Shown: in pieces, positions 1 through 7,360 of the stretch | Numbering within the stretch: position 1 is the first letter of the stretch | How the letters are laid out: every line of letters begins with the position of its first letter | The notes under the pieces: generated by a model | Seen by the model: only the letters and a program-made list of their open reading frames with translations | Database searches by the model: none | What the model was told of the DNA's origin: nothing | Assembly: GCA_003331685.1 (NCBI GenBank) | Contig: QOPK01000032.1 | Coordinates: 1 to 16,224 of the forward strand | DNA: 16,224 nt | Direction: 5' to 3' | From: Halieaceae bacterium | GTDB lineage: Bacteria; Pseudomonadota; Gammaproteobacteria; Pseudomonadales; Halieaceae | Translations under genes and position numbers: made by a program

Positions 1-1
1 A

Positions 2-1012
2 AATCTCGTGACGGCGCTCGGTTGCGGCATTGGTAAAGACGAGTTTGATCCTGACAAGCTCCGATATCACCGCATTATCATCATGACAGACGCGGATGTG
101 GACGGATCGCACATCCGCACGCTGTATCTCACATTCTTTTTTCGGGAGATGCGCGAGCTCATCGATCGTGGGCATGTCTACATCGCGCAGCCCCCCCTCT
201 ACAAACTGGCTCGCGGCAAGCAAAGCCGCTACCTCAAGGATGAGGCCGCATTTGCTGAGTATTTGACACAGTCCGCACTCGAAGAGGCGGCGATATTTAC
301 CAATGCTGAAGCGCCACCCTTGGCGGGTGAGGCGCTGGCAGATCTGGTGTCGTCGTATCAGACGGTGGCTGCACACATCGAGCGACTCGCCCGGGTGTAC
401 CCGCGGGATGTGCTCTGGCCTATGATGTCAGTGCCCTCGCTGGTAGCCGAAGATTTGGTGGACGAGGCCAATGTCCAGGCATTTGCGACGTCACTAAGTG
501 AGCGCTTACTTACCCCTAAGGACAAGTCAGTACAGTACGAAATCTTTGTGCGACAGGATCCAGAGCGCGGGTTTTATTACCCTGTGGTGCGCCGCACAGC
601 CCACAGCGTTGCGACGGATACCGTGTTGAGCCGAGGTTTTTTCGCCTCACCCGAGTATCTGGATTTGCGCGCGATGGGTGAGCGTCTCGATGGCCTGATC
701 GAAGCAGACGGGTTTTTTCAGCGCGGAGAGAAACGTCACGAGACGCAAGACTTTGCTGCGGGATTAGATTGGTTGCTGGCCGAGGCTAGAAAAGGCTGCA
801 CGATTCAACGCTACAAAGGTCTCGGTGAGATGAACCCGGAACAACTGTGGGAGACAACGATGGATCCCGAGGCCCGCCGCATGTTGCAGGTCACCATCGA
901 GGATGCATTCCTGGCCGACCAAATGTTCTCAACGCTGATGGGAGATGACGTGGAGCCGCGCCGGAAATTTATTGAACAAAACGCGTTGGCAGTCGCCAAC
1001 CTCGATATCTGA
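2..1012 (+). CDS. gyrB: DNA gyrase subunit B, C-terminal part (5' truncated by window)
   Basis: ATP-driven type II topoisomerase subunit that introduces negative supercoils together with GyrA. Only the last ~336 codons are present; the open frame runs off the left edge, so the GTG at 8 is an internal valine. The visible part begins in the TOPRIM domain: the metal-binding DADVDGSH motif lies about 28 residues in. The segment between roughly residues 100 and 260 is the large insert found in gammaproteobacterial GyrB. The C-terminal signature QRYKGLGEMNPEQLWETTMD follows, and the protein ends in ANLDI, very close to the E. coli end ANIDI. The frame is intact, with stop TGA at 1010-1012. The gene converges on rmuC with only 10 bp between the stop codons and no clear terminator hairpin there. 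GyrB is normally the last gene of the dnaA-dnaN-recF-gyrB cluster, so the left edge probably points towards oriC (inference). Confidence 0.98.
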   Translation, partial: NLVTALGCGIGKDEFDPDKLRYHRIIIMTDADVDGSHIRTLYLTFFFREMRELIDRGHVYIAQPPLYKLARGKQSRYLKDEAAFAEYLTQSALEEAAIFTNAEAPPLAGEALADLVSSYQTVAAHIERLARVYPRDVLWPMMSVPSLVAEDLVDEANVQAFATSLSERLLTPKDKSVQYEIFVRQDPERGFYYPVVRRTAHSVATDTVLSRGFFASPEYLDLRAMGERLDGLIEADGFFQRGEKRHETQDFAAGLDWLLAEARKGCTIQRYKGLGEMNPEQLWETTMDPEARRMLQVTIEDAFLADQMFSTLMGDDVEPRRKFIEQNALAVANLDI

Positions 1013-1022
1013 CAATCAGTCG

Positions 1023-2393
1023 TTACTCGGTGTCTTTTGGTATGAGCTGATCGTCTTTGACGTCTTCTAGCCTTGCGGTTTCTACGTCAGGCTCGATCGG
1101 CGCAAGGGCGTCGGGGAACGATTTGTTGGCGCGCTGGGACAGCGACTGAAACCGTGACACTTTGCCCAATAGACCTTGCTTGCCTTGAGTCGCTTTGACC
1201 ACGTCATTGTATTTGTTGGCGGTGGTCGAAATGGATGCGCCGAGAGCATAGAGCCGGTCACCCAAAAGGCAGACGGTGTTATAGATGTCTCCCGCCCGCT
1301 CACTGATCTCCCTCGCCTCTTGGTTGCTGTGCTCGATCATCCACAGGTTTGCGACGGTCCTGAGAATAGGCATTAGCGTGGTGTGGGAGACCAACACCAC
1401 ATTTTTCTGGTACCCGTGATTAAACAACTCTCGCTGGCTACGCATCACTTCAATGTAGGCCGGCTCTACCGGCATGAACATCATTACAAAATCGGGACTC
1501 TCCATTCCCGGCAGGTTCGCATAGTCCTTGGCTGACAGGGCATCGATGTGATTTCTCACAGCTTTTGCATGTGCTTCCAGCGCACTGCTCCGTTCAGCAT
1601 CGGTTTCAGCTGTCACGGCCCGCTCGTAGTCGACCAGTGACACTTTGCTGTCGATGACCAGGTTTTTCCCCTCGGGCAACCGAATGACAAAATCAGGCAG
1701 GTGACGATCACCCTGTTCATCCCTGATGACGACTTGTGCATCGTAGTGCTCACCCCGCCGGAGACCAGCGAGCTCAAGGGTTTTTTCCAGCTGAGCCTCA
1801 CCCCAGTTACCAACCAGCTTTTTGTCCCCTTTAAGCGCGCGGGTCAGGTTTTGCGCTTCGCCTGACATGGAGACGCCCACCGACTCGAGATGTTTGATCT
1901 GCTCGCCCAGCGATGCGCTGTTGCGCACCATATCGGTATGCACCTGATTGACTCGCGTTTGAAACTGATCAATTTTTTCCGCGAGCGGCTTCAACAGGCT
2001 ATCTAGGCTTTTTTGATTCGTGGTCTCCAACGCCTTGCCGGACGATGCGAGCAGTTTTTGCCCGATCACCTCTAATTCAGCGCGAAGTGTGCTGCGGGAT
2101 TCTTCCACCCATTTCATTTGCATCTGATGATGGGCATCGCGCTCAGAAAGAGTGGCACCCTGGGCGCTGAGCTGCGCCCTCACCGAGGACAACTCCTGCT
2201 GCAGTGTCGTCAGCTCAGCTTCAAGAGCCTGATTGCGCTCGCCGGCTAGGGCTGCGGCGGTTTTTTGGGCGGTGACCTCAGATTGCGCTGCCGTCAGTTC
2301 CTGTCGTCGCTTTTGCAGTTGCAGCAAACTAAGCAGCAGGCCCGCTCCGCTGGCTGCCGCCAAGCCTAACCAGAACAGCGGCTCAATGGTCAT
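1023..2393 (-). CDS. rmuC: RmuC family DNA recombination protein
   Basis: RmuC is a predicted nuclease-like protein that limits rearrangement at inverted repeats in E. coli; its biochemical activity is poorly defined. The 456-residue product has one hydrophobic anchor (about residues 5-24), a long coiled-coil rich in Q, E, A and L (about 28-125), then the RmuC domain (about 130-400). Within it are the conserved NWGEAQLEKTL stretch (196-206) and a PD-(D/E)xK-like pair: D234 in LPDFVI and the D248-S-K250 motif. Length matches the family. ATG at 2393 overlaps the glyS stop as ATGA, so translation is probably coupled to the glycyl-tRNA synthetase genes and rmuC is the last gene of glyQ-glyS-rmuC. 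The SD upstream is weak (GGCGG), which agrees with coupling. I recall other genes (lptA, gmhB) between gyrB and glyS in Pseudomonas, so this placement is a lineage difference. Confidence 0.93.
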   Translation of the reverse strand: MTIEPLFWLGLAAASGAGLLLSLLQLQKRRQELTAAQSEVTAQKTAAALAGERNQALEAELTTLQQELSSVRAQLSAQGATLSERDAHHQMQMKWVEESRSTLRAELEVIGQKLLASSGKALETTNQKSLDSLLKPLAEKIDQFQTRVNQVHTDMVRNSASLGEQIKHLESVGVSMSGEAQNLTRALKGDKKLVGNWGEAQLEKTLELAGLRRGEHYDAQVVIRDEQGDRHLPDFVIRLPEGKNLVIDSKVSLVDYERAVTAETDAERSSALEAHAKAVRNHIDALSAKDYANLPGMESPDFVMMFMPVEPAYIEVMRSQRELFNHGYQKNVVLVSHTTLMPILRTVANLWMIEHSNQEAREISERAGDIYNTVCLLGDRLYALGASISTTANKYNDVVKATQGKQGLLGKVSRFQSLSQRANKSFPDALAPIEPDVETARLEDVKDDQLIPKDTE

Positions 2394-4465
2394 TCAGCCG
2401 CCGATGACAGCAACGCCAGATCAGCAACTTGTGTAAACAGTGCTCGCAAACCACCGAGCAGTCGCAACCGATTCAAGCGTTCAGCAGGGTCCTCTGCATT
2501 GACCATGACCCCGTCAAAAAACGCGTCCACAGGTCCGCGGAGTAGGGCGAGCTCATCGAGCGCGCTTTGATAGTTTCGATCGGCCAGGAGCGGTTTTAGT
2601 GTCGACCCGACCCGGCTAACCGCTTCGTGCAGTGTGTGCTCGGCTTCATGGACGAAGAGGCTGGAGTCGGCGGGTGTGCCGTCGAGGTCATCAGCTTTTG
2701 CCAGAATATTCGCCACCCGTTTATTGGCCGCGGCGAGATGTTCGGCCGTTTCGGTTTTGGCGAAAGCGTTCAGCGCACGCACGCGCAGATCGATATCGAA
2801 CAGATCGGTCGCGCCCGCCGCCAGCGCTGCACGCACCACAGAGATATGGATCCCATCGTCGTCGTACCAGTTCCCCAGCCGCTCAGTGATGTAGTGTGAT
2901 ACGGCGTCAACGGTGCCCGGAGCCAGCTCTGCGGTATGTTGCTCAAGTGCGCCCTGTAAGAGCTCGGTCAAGTCGAGCGGCTTTTTGAGATCGATGAGCA
3001 TCCTGATCACAGCCAGAGATGCCCTGCGCAACGCAAAGGGATCTTTAGAACCGGTAGGGGGTTCGCCAATGCCAAAAATCCCGACCAAAGTGTCAAGGCG
3101 GTCCGCCAACGCGACGGCCGTCGCTTCGGGAGATGGGGGCAGTTTGTCACCGGCAAAACGAGGGTAATAGTGGTACTCAATGGCCTCTGCCACGGCGCCA
3201 AGCTCTTCGTCATGGCGCGCATACTCTGCGCCGGCGATACCTTGTAGATCGGGGAACTCAAGCACCATTTCCGATACCAGGTCGCACTTGCTGAGCTCGG
3301 CCGCTCTGAGCGTCGTCGCCTCATCTGCGCCAATGGCGTTTGCAAGCTGCTTGGCGATAGCGACTACCCGACGGGTCTTGTCCAGCAGGCTCCCCAAACG
3401 GTGTTGAAACACAACGCTGCCCAATCGTTCCTGGCGCGAAATCAGAGACGACTGCTTGTCGTTGGCAAAGAAAAAGGCTGCATCACTCAACCGCGGTCGG
3501 ATTACGCGCTCGTTTCCCGATACAACCTGTTCTGGCTGTTTGCTCTCAATATTGGCGACCGTGATAAAGGCGGGTAGCAATGACCCGCTTTTCACATCGT
3601 TGAGATGAAAGTATTTTTGATGGGTCTTCATCGCTGAGATCAGCGCCTGCGCGGGGACTGCCAAAAATTCAGGATCGAAACTGCCTCGCAAGACCGTTGG
3701 CCATTCGACAAGCCCCGTGACTTCATCGAGCAGGTCTTCGGACAGCGCCACCGCTTCGCCTTCATTCGCTAGAGCAAGGACTTGTTCCGCGATCAGTGTG
3801 CGTCGCTCGTCCTTGGCCACCAGCACTCGTGCCTCGCGCAGAGTGTCTCGATACGCCGCCGGTGAACTGATGGCCACGGGCGTGTTGTGATGGAAGCGAT
3901 GGCCACGACTTTCGCGGCCACTTTCGAGTCCGAACAACTGAAGCGGCAGGACGGCATCTCCAAGAAGCAACACCAGCCACTGCACCGGGCGTAAAAATTC
4001 GTCGCGAGAGCGGCCCCAGCGCATGCGTTTAGAGACGGGTATGCCAGCGACCGCGTCGGCGATAATGTCCGGAATCACCCCGGCGGCCTGCGCGCCTTTT
4101 TGTGAGACGTGAGCGGCGACACGCTCCACGCCTTGCTCCTCAACGACTATGAGGTCGTCTGCAGAGATGCCTTGTTTGCGTGCAAAACCTTCTGCCGCCT
4201 TGGTCCATGCGCCCTTATCATCCATGGCGGCAGAGACCGGCGGTCCCACCACCTGCAGCTCGCTATCTGGCCCCTTAATCGCCACGTTTTCGACCCACAC
4301 TGTCAGGCGTCGCGGCGTTGAAAAATGGTTTGCTCTCGTGAAAGGCAGGTTGGCCTCTGTTAGTCCATCGGTCACGCCCTGACACAAAGCGGCGGCCATG
4401 GCCGAGATCTCACCAGCCGGCAATTCTTCGGTTCCCAATTCAAACAGGAGATCGGCTGTGCTCAT
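2390..4465 (-). CDS. glyS: Glycine--tRNA ligase beta subunit
   Basis: Beta subunit of the bacterial alpha2-beta2 glycyl-tRNA synthetase. It binds tRNA(Gly) and is needed for charging, while the alpha subunit holds the class II active site. The 691-residue product is co-linear with E. coli GlyS (689). Visible family motifs are [12 protein letters not shown] near the N-terminus (8-19), KRMRWGRS (146-153), the HD-like core around [17 protein letters not shown] and YARHDEE (393-421), [19 protein letters not shown] (464-482) and a C-terminal anticodon-binding region (about 575-680) containing [12 protein letters not shown] and DAFFDGVMV. The start is ATG at 4465, overlapping the glyQ stop as ATGA, with a good SD (AGGTGG, 6 nt upstream) inside glyQ. 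The two subunits are thus likely made in a coupled, balanced way. The stop TGA overlaps the rmuC start. Confidence 0.98.
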   Translation of the reverse strand: MSTADLLFELGTEELPAGEISAMAAALCQGVTDGLTEANLPFTRANHFSTPRRLTVWVENVAIKGPDSELQVVGPPVSAAMDDKGAWTKAAEGFARKQGISADDLIVVEEQGVERVAAHVSQKGAQAAGVIPDIIADAVAGIPVSKRMRWGRSRDEFLRPVQWLVLLLGDAVLPLQLFGLESGRESRGHRFHHNTPVAISSPAAYRDTLREARVLVAKDERRTLIAEQVLALANEGEAVALSEDLLDEVTGLVEWPTVLRGSFDPEFLAVPAQALISAMKTHQKYFHLNDVKSGSLLPAFITVANIESKQPEQVVSGNERVIRPRLSDAAFFFANDKQSSLISRQERLGSVVFQHRLGSLLDKTRRVVAIAKQLANAIGADEATTLRAAELSKCDLVSEMVLEFPDLQGIAGAEYARHDEELGAVAEAIEYHYYPRFAGDKLPPSPEATAVALADRLDTLVGIFGIGEPPTGSKDPFALRRASLAVIRMLIDLKKPLDLTELLQGALEQHTAELAPGTVDAVSHYITERLGNWYDDDGIHISVVRAALAAGATDLFDIDLRVRALNAFAKTETAEHLAAANKRVANILAKADDLDGTPADSSLFVHEAEHTLHEAVSRVGSTLKPLLADRNYQSALDELALLRGPVDAFFDGVMVNAEDPAERLNRLRLLGGLRALFTQVADLALLSSAAE

Positions 4466-5406
4466 GATTCGCCACCTGCCGCCGCTTCCAGTTGCGCGAG
4501 CGCGGTTGCGGCGAGATCAGGATCAGCCTGTGGGAAGCCGAGTGCACCTCTTGCTGCGACATAAGCCTCTGCTGCTGCCCGCGCTAACGTGCGGACTCGC
4601 AGGATGTATCGTTGTCGCTCTGTTACGCCAATGGCATGACGCGCATCGAGCAGATTGAACGCGTGGGATGCCTTCATCACGTGTTCGTAGGCGGGCAGCG
4701 GCAATTGCCTCTCTGCCAACCGCATGGCTTCGCGTTCACAGAACTCAAACTGGGTAAAAAGGTAGTCGACGTCAGCCTCAACAAAGTTGAAGGTCGACAT
4801 TTCCACTTCGTTCTGGCGGTACACGTCGCCGTAGGTGACGGGCCCGGAAGGAGTGTTTGCCCAGATGAGGTCATAGACCGACTCGACGCCCTGTAGGTAC
4901 ATCGCGATGCGCTCCAGACCGTAGGTCAGCTCACCGGTGACGGGGTGGCACTCCAGCCCACCTGCCTGCTGGAAGTAGGTGAACTGACTGACTTCCATGC
5001 CGTTCAGCCACACCTCCCAACCCAGACCCCATGCGCCCAAAGTGGGTGATTCCCAGTTGTCTTCGACAAAACGGATGTCGTGGACCAAGGGGTCGATGCC
5101 CAGCGCGAACAGGCTACCGAGGTACAGTTCCTGAAAGTCGGCCGGGGAGGGCTTCATGACCACCTGAAATTGATAGTAGTGCTGCAGGCGATTGGGGTTT
5201 TCGCCATATCGACCGTCAGCGGGGCGGCGGCTCGGCTGAACGTAGGCGGCGTTCCAGTTTTCGGGGCCGAGCGCGCGCAAGAAGGTGGCCGGATGGAAAG
5301 TGCCGGCGCCCACTTCCATGTCTAGAGGTTGTAGCACCACGCAGCCGTGGTTGGCCCAGTATTCCTGCAACCGCAGAATAACCTCTTGAAATGTTGCCGG
5401 CGCCAC
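4462..5406 (-). CDS. glyQ: Glycine--tRNA ligase alpha subunit
   Basis: Catalytic alpha subunit of the class II glycyl-tRNA synthetase, which activates glycine with ATP and loads it on tRNA(Gly) together with GlyS. It is nearly identical to family members throughout: [38 protein letters not shown] (motif 2 region), [36 protein letters not shown], and [16 protein letters not shown] near the end. The C-terminal tail ending LEAAAGGES resembles the Pseudomonas tail. The start is uncertain because no ATG lies upstream in frame. The GTG at 5406 has an AGG 9 nt upstream and gives 314 aa. The TTG at 5415 gives 317 aa and a more typical N-terminal length, but its only purine-rich site touches the codon. 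First gene of glyQ-glyS-rmuC; a -10-like element lies at 5438-5443. Confidence 0.96.
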   Translation of the reverse strand: MAPATFQEVILRLQEYWANHGCVVLQPLDMEVGAGTFHPATFLRALGPENWNAAYVQPSRRPADGRYGENPNRLQHYYQFQVVMKPSPADFQELYLGSLFALGIDPLVHDIRFVEDNWESPTLGAWGLGWEVWLNGMEVSQFTYFQQAGGLECHPVTGELTYGLERIAMYLQGVESVYDLIWANTPSGPVTYGDVYRQNEVEMSTFNFVEADVDYLFTQFEFCEREAMRLAERQLPLPAYEHVMKASHAFNLLDARHAIGVTERQRYILRVRTLARAAAEAYVAARGALGFPQADPDLAATALAQLEAAAGGES

Positions 5407-5415
5407 GAAGTACAA

Positions 5416-5419
5416 CCTA
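5416..5419 (-). promoter_or_regulatory. Probable ribosome-binding site deciding the glyQ start
   Basis: On the minus strand TAGG sits directly against the TTG at 5415 (no spacer) but 9 nt before the GTG at 5406. Shine-Dalgarno pairing needs roughly 5-9 nt, so the site fits GTG and not TTG. It is a short match, so this is modest support. Confidence 0.4.
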
Positions 5420-5437
5420 AAGTCAACGAGAGAAGTT

Positions 5438-5443
5438 AGTATA
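5438..5443 (-). promoter_or_regulatory. Candidate -10 box of the glyQ-glyS-rmuC promoter
   Basis: The minus strand reads TATACT (5 of 6 to TATAAT), placing transcription start near 5431 and giving a leader of about 25 nt to the GTG start. No convincing -35 lies 16-18 bp upstream. It is the best sigma70-like match in the divergent gap and shares bases with a plus-strand element. Confidence 0.45.
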
Positions 5444-5445
5444 AC
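5440..5445 (+). promoter_or_regulatory. Candidate -10 box for the acyltransferase-djlA pair
   Basis: The plus strand reads TATAAC (5 of 6 to consensus), 61 bp before the ATG at 5506, with a predicted start near 5452. It overlaps the glyQ -10 on the other strand inside the imperfect palindrome GTTAGTATAAC (5435-5445). An alternative is CATAAT at 5460-5465, with TTAGTA 18 bp upstream as a poor -35. I cannot choose between them from sequence. Confidence 0.35.
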
Positions 5446-5505
5446 TGCGTTGCCCGCGCCATAATCACTTTTCCAACACTGACCCCGTCAAATTCCCCTT
5501 AACCT

Positions 5506-6459
5506 ATGCCTGCATCACCCAAACCCCTTTGGCTAGAGTGGACCGCCATTTTTCTCATCAGGTTGATGATCGGGGTGACGCGCTCCATGCCACTAGGTTG
5601 GGCACGCGCCTTGGGCAGAGCGATCGGGGCCGGTCTTTATTATTTCAACGGCCGGATGCGGCGAGTAGCCATTCGCAATCTTGAGTTGGCGTACCCCGAG
5701 TGGACATCTAACAGGCGGCGGGTGATGGCGAGGCAGAGCGTTCAGTCGACCGGAGAGCTCATGGCCGAGATGGGTCGGGTGTGGACGCAGCCTTGGGCAC
5801 ATACCGCCGCGCTGCTTGAAGTCGACGGTGTGGGTTGGGTGACGGAGCCGCTGGCGTCAGGGCAGGGCGTAATTGTCTTGGGCCCTCATCTGGGTAACTG
5901 GGAGCTGCTGGGTATGCACCTGGCGACCCTCGGTAATCTGGTGGCCCTCTATGAGCCGATACCCCTGAAAAAACTCGATGAGCTGGTGCATCGCAGCCGC
6001 CAGCGTACCGGCGGGAAACTGGTGCCCACCACGCCGCGTGGTATCGCTGAGTTGGTTCGCTCGGTGCGAGCAGGTGGCATCACTGGCATTCTGCCTGACC
6101 AGGTACCCAATGATGAAAATGCTGGTCTCAACGCGCCTTTCTTCGGTGTCGAGTGTTTCACCGCTGCATTGGCGTCCAACCTTATTAGAAAGTCGGGAGC
6201 CGCGCCGGTGATGGGCACTGTGCTGCGTACCGAAAAAGGTTTTCGCGCGGTGTACCGGCCTGCGGAACCCGGCGTACAGAGCGACGACACCTTGGAAGCA
6301 TTGAGCGCGATCAATCTTGGGGTAGAAAAACTGATCGCCGGGAATGAGCGGCAATACCAGTGGCAGTACAAGCGGTTTCGGTGCCGGCCCAAAGGGTTGG
6401 TTGATCATTACGACTGGTCGATCATGCCCTTGCAAGATGAGGTAGGCCTCAAGAGATGA
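5506..6459 (+). CDS. LpxL/HtrB-family lipid A (lysophospholipid) acyltransferase
   Basis: Member of the bacterial lipid A late-acyltransferase family (LpxL/LpxM/HtrB), which transfers an acyl chain to a lipid A precursor at the inner face of the cytoplasmic membrane. The 317-residue product has an N-terminal hydrophobic segment (about 8-26) that would anchor it. Family landmarks are RRVAIRNLELAYPE (52-65), the catalytic HX4E motif HLGNWE (H128, E133) and LPDQVP (196-201) before the APFFG block. Which acyl chain or position it serves cannot be read from sequence; by position it corresponds to Pseudomonas PA0011. The ATG at 5506 lacks a recognisable SD (the bases before it are pyrimidine-rich), so translation may be weak or the start may lie downstream, for example at ATG 5566. 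The stop overlaps the djlA start as ATGA, implying co-translation. Confidence 0.92.
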   Translation: MPASPKPLWLEWTAIFLIRLMIGVTRSMPLGWARALGRAIGAGLYYFNGRMRRVAIRNLELAYPEWTSNRRRVMARQSVQSTGELMAEMGRVWTQPWAHTAALLEVDGVGWVTEPLASGQGVIVLGPHLGNWELLGMHLATLGNLVALYEPIPLKKLDELVHRSRQRTGGKLVPTTPRGIAELVRSVRAGGITGILPDQVPNDENAGLNAPFFGVECFTAALASNLIRKSGAAPVMGTVLRTEKGFRAVYRPAEPGVQSDDTLEALSAINLGVEKLIAGNERQYQWQYKRFRCRPKGLVDHYDWSIMPLQDEVGLKR

Positions 6460-7280
6460 CACAGGTTACGGGGAAAGTGATTGCCGGGTTCATTGGGTTT
6501 ATGGCGTTTGGGCCGGCGGGGCTACTGTTCGGTTTAGTGTTGGGCCACGCTTTTGACAGGGGGTTATGGCGCGCACTGCAGCTTTCCGGACCCGAAGCCG
6601 TGCACATCATGCGTGCACAGTTTTTTGAAACTACGTTCACCTTGTTGGGATTTGTCGCCAAAGCGGATGGCCGCGTGTCGGAGGCAGAGGTCGCCCAAAC
6701 CGAGGCGCTGTTTGTTCAGTTACGACTCAATGCTGCCCAGCGCCGCAGTGCGATCGAACACTTTAAAAAAGGGTCGGCGCCAGGCTTTAATCCTGCTCCC
6801 ACCGTTGCCAAGTTCAACGATTGTTTGGGCCCTCGGCGTCAGGCACAGCATACGCTGATGGCTTTTCTGGTTGGTATTGCATTGGCCGATGGCACCTTCT
6901 CCAAGACAGAGCGCGGTGCGTTATATCGATTAGCGGAATTGCTTGGCTTGCCGCAGCGTGAGGTGGACCAGCTGATTTCTATGGTCAACGCGCAGGCCCA
7001 ATTTCAGCAGGGCAGCTATCACCAATCTAGCACGGGAGGGGGCCATCGCCCGCGTAATGCAGAGACGGAGCTGAGCACGGCTTATGCCGCACTGGGTCTG
7101 ACTGCCGACGCCTCGCATGCAGAGATCAAGCGCCGCTATCGAAAGCTGATGAGTGAGAACCACCCGGACAAGCTCATCGCTGAGGGTGTCCCCGATGAAC
7201 TACTCCGGGTCGCTACGGAGCGGGCCCAGGAAATCACAGCCGCCTATGAGGTCATTCAACAGGCGCGGGGATCCAAATAG
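6456..7280 (+). CDS. djlA: Co-chaperone DjlA (membrane-anchored J-domain protein)
   Basis: DjlA is an inner-membrane DnaK co-chaperone whose J-domain faces the cytoplasm; in E. coli its overproduction activates the Rcs envelope stress system. The 274 residues (E. coli 271) show the expected order: a glycine-rich single transmembrane segment (about 7-31) with GxxxG-type spacing suited to dimerisation, a TerB-like helical domain (about 55-180) containing FVAKADGRVSEAE and ALADGTFSKTER, a linker rich in Q, S and G (about 181-202), and a C-terminal J-domain (about 207-274) with the essential HPD at 236-238 in MSENHPDKL. The start ATG overlaps the acyltransferase stop (ATGA), so the two genes form an operon. 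Both act at the envelope, which makes joint expression sensible (inference). The stop TAG at 7278-7280 touches a hairpin shared with convergent trkH. Confidence 0.95.
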   Translation: MTQVTGKVIAGFIGFMAFGPAGLLFGLVLGHAFDRGLWRALQLSGPEAVHIMRAQFFETTFTLLGFVAKADGRVSEAEVAQTEALFVQLRLNAAQRRSAIEHFKKGSAPGFNPAPTVAKFNDCLGPRRQAQHTLMAFLVGIALADGTFSKTERGALYRLAELLGLPQREVDQLISMVNAQAQFQQGSYHQSSTGGGHRPRNAETELSTAYAALGLTADASHAEIKRRYRKLMSENHPDKLIAEGVPDELLRVATERAQEITAAYEVIQQARGSK

Positions 7281-7317
7281 CAACGCTCACCCTCGAGTTC
7301 ACGACTCGCCGCGTTGC
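7280..7317. terminator. Compound hairpin between convergent djlA and trkH
   Basis: Outer arms GCAACGC (7280-7286) and GCGTTGC (7311-7317) are perfectly complementary and enclose a second perfect stem, CGAGT (7294-7298) with ACTCG (7304-7308). Read on the minus strand it is followed by TATTT, a short U-rich tail, so it better suits the end of the trkH transcript. On the plus strand it is followed by AAAG, with no U-tract. Symmetry and position support a terminator; strength is doubtful. Confidence 0.45.
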
Positions 7318-7360
7318 AAAGTATTCGAGACACAGCTAGCAGAGTTTTGGCAGCGGGAGA

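Noticed and set aside
1337..1345. DnaA-box-like TCATCCACA (also near 12946)
   Set aside because: Each differs from TTATCCACA by one base, lies inside a coding sequence and is isolated; chance matches even though oriC may be near.
5480..5490. Small palindrome TGACCCCGTCA before the acyltransferase start
   Set aside because: Four-base arms around a 3-bp centre are expected often by chance, and no second copy was seen nearby.
5857..6462. Long minus-strand open frame (201 codons) inside the acyltransferase gene
   Set aside because: It is antisense to a well-conserved gene, has no recognisable domain and no ribosome-binding site; typical shadow frame in GC-rich DNA.
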